DNA of 30,518 nucleotides, from assembly GCA_937974825.1 (NCBI GenBank), contig CALJVD010000084.1, positions 1 through 30,518 on the forward strand, read 5' to 3'. Source of the stretch: an uncultured Oceanospirillaceae bacterium. Its GTDB lineage: Bacteria > Pseudomonadota > Gammaproteobacteria > Pseudomonadales > Oceanobacteraceae. The notes under the pieces are model-generated. The model made no database searches, was not told the origin of the DNA, and saw only the letters and a list, made by a program, of their open reading frames with translations. This document shows, piece by piece, positions 1-6,455 of the stretch. Within the stretch, counting starts at the first letter, position 1. The number at the start of each line of letters is the position of its first letter. Made by a program: the position numbers and the translations under genes.

Positions 1-221
1 AGCTCTAGCTGAGTATTACCAGCGCTAACATCTACTAACACACGGTTAAGCAGCTTAATGTTTGAGTAAACGCTTAAGTTACGCTTTAGGGTATGTTCAT
101 CTGCACCGCCGCCATCAATATAAGCCCAAGTCTGAGCATTTAAATTTTGTTGGGCGTAGTGGCGATAGTCATTGATAGCCGCTATATCGCTGGGTATTTC
201 CGAGAAGTAATGAGTGGGCAT
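1..221 (-). CDS. FMN-dependent alpha-hydroxy-acid oxidase, N-terminal part (runs off window)
   Basis: Only the first 73 codons are present; the gene continues beyond the left edge. The visible protein starts MPTHYFSEIPSD and contains YIDGGGADEHTL followed by NIKLLNRVLVDVS. This is the N-terminal signature of the L-lactate dehydrogenase/glycolate oxidase/mandelate dehydrogenase family, which oxidises 2-hydroxy acids to 2-oxo acids with FMN. The ATG at 221 is chosen because an in-frame TGA lies just upstream and an AGGTG ribosome-binding sequence sits about 5 bases before it. The substrate cannot be told from this fragment. It is separated from panD by a strong terminator, so it is probably transcribed on its own. 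Confidence 0.8.
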   Translation of the reverse strand, partial: MPTHYFSEIPSDIAAINDYRHYAQQNLNAQTWAYIDGGGADEHTLKRNLSVYSNIKLLNRVLVDVSAGNTQLE

Positions 222-253
222 TAGAACACCTGCAGGTCATGCATTTAGTGTTC

Positions 254-272
254 AATAGTAATTCTCATTTGT
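254..272. promoter_or_regulatory. Possible Fur-like box upstream of the hydroxy-acid oxidase gene
   Basis: The stretch AATAGTAATTCTCATTTGT matches about 11 of 19 positions of the classical Fur consensus and keeps the TCATT core. It lies 33 bases upstream of the start codon at 221, where a repressor could act. The match is modest and could be chance in an AT-rich spacer. Confidence 0.2.
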
Positions 273-321
273 GTTTGAAGCAATGATAATAGCGACGGTT
301 TTTAATTAAATAGCAGGCATC

Positions 322-360
322 AAAAAAGCCGCAGCACTTATCAAGTGCTGCGGCTTTTTT
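322..360 (-). terminator. Intrinsic terminator after panD
   Basis: A perfect 18-bp inverted repeat (322-339 with 343-360, 3-base loop) has a core of GCCGCAGCACTT and ends in a run of six T on either strand. It follows the panD stop codon by about 30 bases. Its symmetry would let it stop transcription from both directions. Confidence 0.9.
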
Positions 361-388
361 GATTGTATTTGATTGTGCTTAGTCTTTG

Positions 389-769
389 TTAAGAAACCTG
401 CACCGGTACATCGAAACTGGTGTGGCTTACTGTGTTATCTTCATTCATGTACACCATTTTAGGTTTGAATGTAGCCAAGTCTTTTTCATCATAATTGGCA
501 TACACACAAATGATCAAGCGATCACCTTCTTTGGCGTGATGAGCTGCAGCACCATTTACAGAAATAGTACCAGAACCATCTTCAGCACGAATAATGTACG
601 TAGTGAAGCGCGCACCGTTATTGATGTTGTATATCTGAATTTGTTCGAACTCACGCATACCCGCGAGGTCCAATAATTTGCCATCAATGGCGCAAGAGCC
701 TTCATAGTTCAGCACAGAGTGCGTTACTTTTGCTTTATGAAGTTTGGCTTTGAGCATTATGGACTGCAT
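389..769 (-). CDS. panD: Aspartate 1-decarboxylase (PanD)
   Basis: This enzyme decarboxylates L-aspartate to beta-alanine, the amine half of pantothenate. The 126-aa protein has the full family length and carries the self-cleavage site YEGSCAID, with Gly24-Ser25 as the bond that is processed to give the pyruvoyl cofactor. It also keeps the KVTH segment near residue 14 and NGAAAHH in the middle of the chain. The ATG at 769 is supported by AAAGGG seven bases upstream. It follows panB-panC on the same strand with a 128-base gap, so the three genes may be co-transcribed up to the terminator at 322-360. The 128-base gap could also hold a separate panD promoter; none is obvious. Confidence 0.96.
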   Translation of the reverse strand: MQSIMLKAKLHKAKVTHSVLNYEGSCAIDGKLLDLAGMREFEQIQIYNINNGARFTTYIIRAEDGSGTISVNGAAAHHAKEGDRLIICVYANYDEKDLATFKPKMVYMNEDNTVSHTSFDVPVQVS

Positions 770-897
770 AGCAAACCCTTTCGTTAATCACTATTATTCG
801 CCAGAAATGAAGATTCTGGCTGTCTTCGAGAGCTATTAACTCGCGTGAATATTGGTCAATTATTGGCCACTTTGGCCATAAAGGCGCGCAGTATGCA

Positions 898-1758
898 CTA
901 TTCCCCGCTTTGTTTCAACGATAGCTCGATATTATCTATTAATCTGGCGTTTCCTAAGAAGGCTGCAGCCAGTATTACAAGGTCTGTATCTTCAGCGCTA
1001 GCTGGCTTTAGATCGAGGCTACGACGTACTTCAATGTAGTCTGTGCGAAAGCCTAAAGCGTTTAATTTCTTGGTCGCATTCTCGATAGAAATTACAATCT
1101 CTTGACCTTGTTGCAGGTCTTCAGCCAACTCCACCAGTGTTTTGTATAAGCCGGGCGCTGTAGCCAGTTCTTGAGCAGACAAATAGCCGTTTCTAGAGCT
1201 TAACGCTAAGCCGTCTTCGGCGCGTTTGATGGGGACGCTAACAATGCGAATAGGCATGTTAAGGTCGGCAACCATTTTTTTGATAACAGCGACTTGTTGA
1301 AAGTCTTTTTGACCAAAGAAAGCAACGTCTGGCTGAACCATGTTAAACAGTTTGTTTACAACAGTGGATACGCCATCAAAATGACCGGGACGACTGCCGC
1401 CGCATAAGCCTTCTGATACCACAGGTACGGTAACAATGCTTTGGTCTTCTTGGCCGTTAGGGTACATCTCGTCGACATCAGGGGCAAACAAAACATCACA
1501 CTTAGCAGCGCTTAGTTTTGCCTGGTCGTCTGATAGGGTGCGCGGATAACGGGCGAGGTCGTCTTTGTCGTTAAACTGTAGTGGGTTAACGAAAATACTG
1601 GAAACCACAAAGTCTGTGTTCGCAGTCGCTTGGTCAATTAAGCTGATATGGCCAGAGTGAAGGTTGCCCATGGTTGGAACAAATCCTACAGTTTTACCTG
1701 CGGCTTTAGCATCACTAACTAATTGACGTAACTCTTTTAAGGTATGAACGGTAATCAT
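898..1758 (-). CDS. panC: Pantothenate synthetase (PanC)
   Basis: This enzyme condenses pantoate and beta-alanine with ATP through a pantoyl-adenylate intermediate. The 286-aa protein shows the nucleotidyl-transferase HIGH-type motif TMGNLHSGH (His34 and His37), the substrate-binding stretch FVNPLQF, and the KMSKS-equivalent LSSRNGYLS in the second half. Length is typical for the family. The ATG overlaps the panB stop codon in an ATGA arrangement, so translation of panC is probably coupled to panB. Together with panB upstream and panD downstream it supplies pantothenate for coenzyme A. Confidence 0.97.
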   Translation of the reverse strand: MITVHTLKELRQLVSDAKAAGKTVGFVPTMGNLHSGHISLIDQATANTDFVVSSIFVNPLQFNDKDDLARYPRTLSDDQAKLSAAKCDVLFAPDVDEMYPNGQEDQSIVTVPVVSEGLCGGSRPGHFDGVSTVVNKLFNMVQPDVAFFGQKDFQQVAVIKKMVADLNMPIRIVSVPIKRAEDGLALSSRNGYLSAQELATAPGLYKTLVELAEDLQQGQEIVISIENATKKLNALGFRTDYIEVRRSLDLKPASAEDTDLVILAAAFLGNARLIDNIELSLKQSGE

Positions 1759-2561
1759 GCGTTGAACTCGTACTCTGCTGAAGGGTAAGTACCAGCTTTG
1801 ACTTCTGCTACGTAGGCAGCAAAGGCTTGCTGGATAGTACGGCCTTCTATTAAAAAGTTTTTAACGAACTTAGCGGGTCTGTTATTCAAACCAAGCATGT
1901 CGTGCATTACTAATACTTGTGCGTCCGTGCTATTGCCGGCACCAATGCCAACAACAGGAATGCGAACGGCTTGAGTGATTCGAGCAGCCAGAGGGCTAGG
2001 AACGCATTCTAATAAAATAATATCGGCACCTGCGTCAGCAAGTGCAAGACAGTGTTGAACCATAGCGTCAGCAGCAGATTCATCGCGTCCTTGCACGCGA
2101 TAACCGCCAAATTTATTAACCGATTGAGGGGTTAAACCAAGGTGTACACAGACAGGCACGCCTTGCTGGGCTAGTGACTCTACTAATGGAATTAACCAAC
2201 TGTCACCTTCAACTTTAACCATATGGGCACCGGCTTGCATTACTGCTTTAGCACTAGCAAGTCCTTGCTCTAGAGTTCCGTAGCTCATAAAGGGAAGATC
2301 GGTGATGATCATAGCTTGCTTAGTGGCCATTTTGTTTCCGCGGGAAACAGCCGCTGTGTGGTATGCCATGTCTTCTACGCTTACTGGTAAGGTGCTGTCT
2401 TGACCTTGAATAACATTTCCAAGTGAATCTCCAACCAGCAGTACTTCAACGCCGGCGTCTGCGGCTTGCTGTGCAAGGGTCGCGTCGTAGGCTGTTAGCA
2501 TGGTGAATTTTTCTTGGCGGTCTTTCAGCGCCTGCAATGAGCGGATACTGATAGCACTCAT
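1755..2561 (-). CDS. panB: 3-methyl-2-oxobutanoate hydroxymethyltransferase (PanB)
   Basis: This is the first committed step of pantoate synthesis: transfer of a hydroxymethyl group from methylene-tetrahydrofolate to ketoisovalerate. The 268-aa protein has the metal-binding LLVGDSLGNV motif with Asp45, a second conserved Asp in ITDLPF (residue 88), the lysine of MVKVEG (residue 115), and the catalytic glutamate in LLECVP (residue 185). The start at 2561 has GGAG eight bases upstream. It overlaps panC by four bases and follows folK after a 128-base spacer that contains a plausible promoter. Placing a folate-using enzyme beside folK is common in this neighbourhood. Confidence 0.97.
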   Translation of the reverse strand: MSAISIRSLQALKDRQEKFTMLTAYDATLAQQAADAGVEVLLVGDSLGNVIQGQDSTLPVSVEDMAYHTAAVSRGNKMATKQAMIITDLPFMSYGTLEQGLASAKAVMQAGAHMVKVEGDSWLIPLVESLAQQGVPVCVHLGLTPQSVNKFGGYRVQGRDESAADAMVQHCLALADAGADIILLECVPSPLAARITQAVRIPVVGIGAGNSTDAQVLVMHDMLGLNNRPAKFVKNFLIEGRTIQQAFAAYVAEVKAGTYPSAEYEFNA

Positions 2562-2607
2562 GGAAGGTCTCCAGTGTTAGCCCTATGGGCAAAAAGGTTA
2601 GGAGCGT

Positions 2608-2635
2608 ATTGTGCGCATTGGCGCGCTGAGGTCAA
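2608..2635 (-). promoter_or_regulatory. Putative sigma-70 promoter for panB-panC
   Basis: On the minus strand TTGACC (2635-2630) is followed after 16 bases by CACAAT (2613-2608), a fair -35/-10 pair about 50 bases ahead of the panB start. It would allow panBC to be transcribed separately from folK. Confidence 0.4.
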
Positions 2636-2689
2636 CTATTTTTGGCCACACCCCATCCTAAGGTCTCAGCAAAAATGGCACAGTAGCTC

Positions 2690-3163
2690 TTACAGTTTGA
2701 TTAAATCACCGCCAAATTCGGGGGTGATAGATGAAAGTGCTTGGCCGTTAGGCAAAATTAACCCTGGCTCTATTTCTCGCAGAGGAACCACGACAAAGCT
2801 TCGCTTGTGTAGCTCGCTGTGTGGAACGGTTAAGCGCTCAGAGTTAATAGTCGACTGGCCGTACAATAATATATCTAAGTCTATACAGCGTTCACCCCAG
2901 TGGCGTAGCTTGACTCGACCTTGTTCCTTCTCTTGAGCTTGTAAGGCATCAAGTAGCTCAAGGGGTTCAAGCTTGGTCTCTATTTTTGCCACGGCATTTT
3001 GGTAATCGGGTTGATCTTGTGGACCTAATGGCTTGCTACCATAAATAGAAGATACCGCTAGAAACTGAGTCTTAGGTAACTGTTTTAGCGCCTCAATGGC
3101 CAACAAAATTTGTTCGCGCGGATTATTAAGGTTGGCGCCAATCCCTATGTAACAAGTCGTCAT
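2690..3163 (-). CDS. folK: 6-hydroxymethyl-7,8-dihydropterin pyrophosphokinase (FolK)
   Basis: This enzyme transfers pyrophosphate from ATP to hydroxymethyl-dihydropterin in folate synthesis. The 157-aa protein begins MTTCYIGIGANL and contains SSIYGSKPLG and the diagnostic RHWGERCIDLDILLYG segment, with the Mg2+-binding aspartates at residues 95 and 97 as in the E. coli enzyme. The reading frame is open further upstream, but the ATG at 3163 is preferred because it gives the family's normal N-terminus. It sits only four bases after the pcnB stop, indicating co-transcription with pcnB. Confidence 0.96.
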   Translation of the reverse strand: MTTCYIGIGANLNNPREQILLAIEALKQLPKTQFLAVSSIYGSKPLGPQDQPDYQNAVAKIETKLEPLELLDALQAQEKEQGRVKLRHWGERCIDLDILLYGQSTINSERLTVPHSELHKRSFVVVPLREIEPGLILPNGQALSSITPEFGGDLIKL

Positions 3164-3167
3164 ATTA

Positions 3168-4520
3168 TTAATTAGGTTTTGAACGCTGGTAAGGGTTACG
3201 GCGCGGACGTTTCTTAGCGGGGCGTTTCTTTTTGTCGAAAGTACTAGGGCGTGTAGCAATCAGCTCTGGGTGTAACTCTTGTAGTTCAGTCCAGTATTCA
3301 GCACGCTTAGCTAGGCTCTCTCCTGATTGCTGTCTTAATAGTAAAAAGTCATAGGCAGCACGAAAACGCGGATGAGCTAATACGCTTAATGCTTTTTTGC
3401 CCTGAGCTTTTTCTAGTCTGGATTGCAGCTGCCATACTTCACGCAATGGAATGGTAAAGCGTTTTGGAATGGAGATGCTGTTAATTTGTGTGGCAATCAC
3501 CTGGTCTGCGGCCAGTTGCTGTGCTTGGCTAGGTGGTAGCCCTTGGGCTTCTAGTTGGCTTTGTTGTTTGTTAAGGGCAGGCCATAGTAGTGCCGATATA
3601 AAAAAGTAAGGCGTTACTGAAAGGCCAGAGTTAACACGCTTGTCGGTGTTGCTCATGGTGTTTTCGGCCATGAGTAATGCAAAGCTGTCGTCTTTGTATA
3701 GCGCTTCAGCCGCAGGGAATAAGTAATAAAACAAACCGTATTCGCGTAATAGTTGGAAGGTTTTCAAGGCATGACCGTGTAAGAACAGTTTTAGAATCTC
3801 TTCAAACAAGCGTGCGGGTGGAATTTGTTTTAATAAAGGTGCCAGTTCTTTGATGGGTGCGGCTGTGGCAGGCTCAATTTCAAATCCTAGTTTTGCTTTA
3901 AATCGAATCGCGCGCAGCATACGCACAGGGTCTTCATGATAGCGAGTATGCGGATCGCCAATTAAACGAATTTGTTTTTTCTTTAAATCTTCCCAACCAC
4001 CGGCGTAGGCGTGAACGCTAAAGTCAGCAATGTTGTAATAAAGTGCGTTGATGGTGAAATCACGACGCATAGCGTCTTCATCCTGGGTGCCATAAACGTT
4101 ATCGCGTAGGATCATGCCGCTGTCGCTGGTTTTAGCAGACTTATTTGATGCGTTTTCTTTAGGCGTAGCTCTGAATGTAGCCACTTCAATGACTTCGCGG
4201 CCAAAAATAACGTGAACTAATCTAAAACGACGACCAATTAAACGAGAGTTACGAAAGAGACTGTTGACTTGCTCAGGGGTGGCGTTAGTGGTTACGTCAA
4301 AATCTTTTGGGTTTAATCCAAGCAAAGAGTCGCGTACACCGCCACCTACTAAGAACGCCTCATAACCAGCTTTTCGTAAGCGATAGAGAACCTTAAGCGC
4401 TGGTTCGCTAATATTGCTGCGGCTAATATTGTGCTGGTCACGTGGAATAATCTGTAAGGGTGCTTCCATGTCGTCTTTAGAAAAAATGTTACGAATTTTT
4501 TTGGGAATCAGTGTGATCAA
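3168..4520 (-). CDS. pcnB: Poly(A) polymerase I (PcnB)
   Basis: This enzyme adds 3' poly(A) tails that promote RNA decay. The class-II nucleotidyltransferase core has the LVGGGVRD loop, the catalytic DFDV aspartates, and RRDFTINALYY. The C-terminus is strongly basic (KKKRPAKKRPRRNP), as in E. coli PcnB and unlike CCA-adding enzymes. The start is uncertain. No upstream ATG exists; TTG codons at 4568 and 4520 and an internal ATG at 4469 are possible. I chose TTG at 4520 because it gives an N-terminal length near that of E. coli PcnB and has GAG six bases upstream. The E. coli gene is itself reported to use a non-AUG start. It is followed immediately by folK. Confidence 0.93.
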   Translation of the reverse strand: MITLIPKKIRNIFSKDDMEAPLQIIPRDQHNISRSNISEPALKVLYRLRKAGYEAFLVGGGVRDSLLGLNPKDFDVTTNATPEQVNSLFRNSRLIGRRFRLVHVIFGREVIEVATFRATPKENASNKSAKTSDSGMILRDNVYGTQDEDAMRRDFTINALYYNIADFSVHAYAGGWEDLKKKQIRLIGDPHTRYHEDPVRMLRAIRFKAKLGFEIEPATAAPIKELAPLLKQIPPARLFEEILKLFLHGHALKTFQLLREYGLFYYLFPAAEALYKDDSFALLMAENTMSNTDKRVNSGLSVTPYFFISALLWPALNKQQSQLEAQGLPPSQAQQLAADQVIATQINSISIPKRFTIPLREVWQLQSRLEKAQGKKALSVLAHPRFRAAYDFLLLRQQSGESLAKRAEYWTELQELHPELIATRPSTFDKKKRPAKKRPRRNPYQRSKPN

Positions 4521-4602
4521 AGTAGGCTCGATGGCGTATCCATAAATATAAGAACGAATGATAGCCAATTTTAACGACTAAGGCTGCACAAATAAACGCC
4601 AG

Positions 4603-4628
4603 AAAAACAAAAAGCCGCAGTGCGGCTT
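4603..4628 (-). terminator. Intrinsic terminator of the CrcZ-like RNA
   Basis: On the minus strand AAGCCGC-ACT-GCGGCTT is followed by TTTTGTTTTT. This is a typical GC hairpin with a U-tract. It lies 83 bases before the chosen pcnB start, so pcnB needs its own promoter or read-through. Confidence 0.85.
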
Positions 4629-4856
4629 ATTGGGAGTCCCTTTTGTTTTTACTAATTCCATTGGGGCTATGTCTTTGAACCTGCTGTTATAAGTACATAA
4701 ATTACCTATTTTTTATTTTTATTGTTAGCAAAGTACCTACTAATAACAAAAGGTTCTGGGTTGTTTTTTATTATTGTTACCCAACGACCGATTTTTATTT
4801 TTATTGTTGGCCGCTAGCTCCAATGTGTTTTTATTTTTGTTGTTCATTGTTGCTAC
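4603..4856 (-). ncRNA. crcZ: CrcZ-like small RNA (Hfq/Crc decoy) between cbrB and pcnB
   Basis: No protein gene fits the 540 bases between cbrB and pcnB. On the minus strand a near-consensus sigma-54 promoter (4882-4867) predicts a start near 4856, and a terminator ends transcription near 4603, giving about 250 nt. Inside are five A-rich motifs of the AANAANAA type: 4844-4828, 4808-4792, 4778-4761, 4726-4709 and 4650-4641; two read AACAATAAAAATAAAAA. In Pseudomonas the sRNAs CrcZ, CrcY and CrcX carry repeated motifs of this kind, bind Hfq with Crc, and relieve catabolite repression; crcZ lies between cbrB and pcnB and is activated by CbrB. Position, promoter class, motif number and terminator all match. 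The transcript is shorter than the roughly 350-400 nt of Pseudomonas CrcZ. The exact 5' end is inferred. Confidence 0.87.
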
Positions 4857-4866
4857 TAGATATTAA

Positions 4867-4882
4867 TGCAGATACTGTGCCA
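4867..4882 (-). promoter_or_regulatory. Sigma-54 (RpoN) promoter of the CrcZ-like RNA
   Basis: The minus strand reads TGGCACAGTATCTGCA. The -24 GG and -12 GC have the exact spacing of the consensus TGGCACG-N4-TTGCW; only two of the specified positions differ. A start about 12 bases after the GC would fall near 4856. CbrB, encoded just upstream, is a sigma-54 activator, which makes the assignment coherent. Confidence 0.85.
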
Positions 4883-4952
4883 ACTTTTGAGATCCTTTTA
4901 AAATCAATGAGTTAGGGTGTTCGATATAAATTAAATAGAGAGGAAAGGTTCG

Positions 4953-5037
4953 AAGTGTTACCTAAGGTGCGCGTATAAGTAACACTTTAGTGCGCTAAAG
5001 GTAACACAGTGTAACCAGTTTGTTGTTTTGTGTAACA
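4953..5037 (-). promoter_or_regulatory. Array of TGTTAC/GTAACA half-sites, probable CbrB enhancer
   Basis: Plus-strand positions: TGTTAC 4956-4961, GTAACA 4979-4984, GTAACA 5001-5006, GTAACC 5011-5016, GTAACA 5032-5037. The first two extend to a perfect 9-bp inverted repeat (4953-4961 and 4979-4987, 17-base spacer). The GTAAC copies are spaced 22, 10 and 21 bases, close to whole helical turns. They sit about 100-180 bases upstream of the predicted sRNA start, where a sigma-54 activator normally binds. From memory, CbrB of Pseudomonas recognises sites of TGTTAC type. Confidence 0.75.
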
Positions 5038-5063
5038 AGGAGGGCGAGGTTAAGAAATAGGTG

Positions 5064-6455
5064 TTAGCGCTTTTTGCGTGGAATACCTAAGCGTTGACGA
5101 CGTTCCCATAGGCTTTTTCTTGAGATGCCAAGTTTTTGCGCTAGGTCGGTTTCAGTCATATTGGCTTCGTTTTCTAATACGAAGTGAATGAAGTAGTCGT
5201 CTAGTGATAAATCGCCTTGCTGTTGAGGTTGTGAACTGGCTGCAGTTTCAGGCTGCTGTAAGCTTTCGCGTAAGCTAGGACTGATGTAGCGATCAGGGTC
5301 ATTGTCGACTTCAATACCTAAGTTGGCTGCAGTAATAGTGCTGTCGTCGGCTAAAATAACGGCGCGTTCAATTGCATTTTCTAGCTCGCGAACGTTACCG
5401 GGCCACTGGTATTGGCTAATAGCTTGTATGGCTTCGCTGCTAAAACTCATGTCGTCTTGCTGCATTTTGTCGGCCATGCGTTTAAGCATGGCTTCGGCTA
5501 TTTCAATAACGTCATTACCGCGCTCGCGCAGAGCGGGAAGACGCAATTCTACGACGTTTAAGCGATAGTATAGGTCTTGTCGGAAATCGCCTGTAGAAGC
5601 CATTTCTTTTAAGTTTCTATGGGTGGCAGCTACTAAGCGCACGTCTACTTTTTGGCTGTGGACGGATCCTACTTTGCGAATTTCGCCTTCTTGCAAGACG
5701 CGCAGTAAGCGAGCCTGTGCCTCTAAGGGTAGTTCACCAATTTCATCTAAAAATAATGTACCACCGTCAGCGGCTTCAATTAGCCCTTTGCGCATGCTGT
5801 CGGCACCGGTGAAAGCGCCTTTTTCATGACCAAACAGCTCTGATTCAATGAGAGACTCAGGGATGGCTGCACAGTTCACTGAAATAATAGGGGCGTCTTT
5901 GCGTAAGCTTTGATCATGAATGGCTCTTGCTACCAGCTCTTTACCCGTACCCGATTCGCCAAGAATAAGTACCGTCGCATTCGTAGGTGCAACTTTGCTG
6001 ATTTTTTTGAACAACAGCAGCATGGCATCGCAGCTACCAATAATATTAGGGTTAGCAAACTCTTTGCTTACTTGCTTCTTCAGTTCTTGCGGGGCAGCCT
6101 TGCTTAGTTCGGCTTCACTTAGAATGTGTTTAACCGCCTTGAGCATTTCGTCATGATCAAAGGGCTTGGCGATATAATCTACGGCGCCCATTTTCATAGC
6201 ATCAATGGCCGAGTTTAAGCTGGCATAACTGGTCATAATTAATACTGGGGTGTTACCTGCCAACTCAATTAAGTCAGTGCCTTGCCCACCGGGTAAGCGC
6301 AAGTCACTAATCACTAAGTCAAAGGCACTTAGGTCTAAGTCACTGGCAGCGGTAAATGAGTCAACGTCTGTCACTTGGAAATGATTGCGCTGTAATAAGC
6401 GGCAAATAGACTGACGAATAATTGCCTCATCTTCAACTACTAAGATATGACTCAT
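5064..6455 (-). CDS. cbrB: Sigma-54-dependent response regulator CbrB
   Basis: This is an NtrC-family activator that, when phosphorylated by CbrA, drives sigma-54 promoters for carbon and nitrogen source use. In order, the 463-aa protein has a receiver domain (acidic pair Glu8-Asp9, phospho-acceptor Asp51, Thr75, Lys97), an AAA+ domain with Walker A GESGTGKE (166-173), the sigma-54 contact loop GAFTGA (213-218), Walker B TLFLDEIG, and a C-terminal Fis-type helix-turn-helix ending KLGISRKSLWERRQRLGIPR, which I recognise as CbrB-like. It overlaps cbrA by four bases. The half-site array and sigma-54 promoter immediately downstream are its likely target. Confidence 0.93.
   Translation of the reverse strand: MSHILVVEDEAIIRQSICRLLQRNHFQVTDVDSFTAASDLDLSAFDLVISDLRLPGGQGTDLIELAGNTPVLIMTSYASLNSAIDAMKMGAVDYIAKPFDHDEMLKAVKHILSEAELSKAAPQELKKQVSKEFANPNIIGSCDAMLLLFKKISKVAPTNATVLILGESGTGKELVARAIHDQSLRKDAPIISVNCAAIPESLIESELFGHEKGAFTGADSMRKGLIEAADGGTLFLDEIGELPLEAQARLLRVLQEGEIRKVGSVHSQKVDVRLVAATHRNLKEMASTGDFRQDLYYRLNVVELRLPALRERGNDVIEIAEAMLKRMADKMQQDDMSFSSEAIQAISQYQWPGNVRELENAIERAVILADDSTITAANLGIEVDNDPDRYISPSLRESLQQPETAASSQPQQQGDLSLDDYFIHFVLENEANMTETDLAQKLGISRKSLWERRQRLGIPRKKR

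Noticed and set aside
386..676. A 96-codon plus-strand frame opposite panD
   Set aside because: It lies antisense to a clear panD gene and has no recognisable domain or start signal.
4740..4847. A 35-codon frame (MNNKNKNTLELAANN...) on the minus strand inside the sRNA region
   Set aside because: It is made of the A-rich repeats read in triplets (Asn/Lys), has no ribosome-binding site, and the repeats continue outside the frame. The Hfq/Crc motif explanation fits better.
4690..4850. T-rich repeats considered as a CRISPR-like or satellite array
   Set aside because: The repeats are irregularly spaced (about 30-80 bases), low in complexity and differ at their edges; there are no equal-length spacers and no cas genes.
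5302..6156. Several plus-strand frames opposite cbrB
   Set aside because: All are antisense shadows of the strongly conserved cbrB frame.
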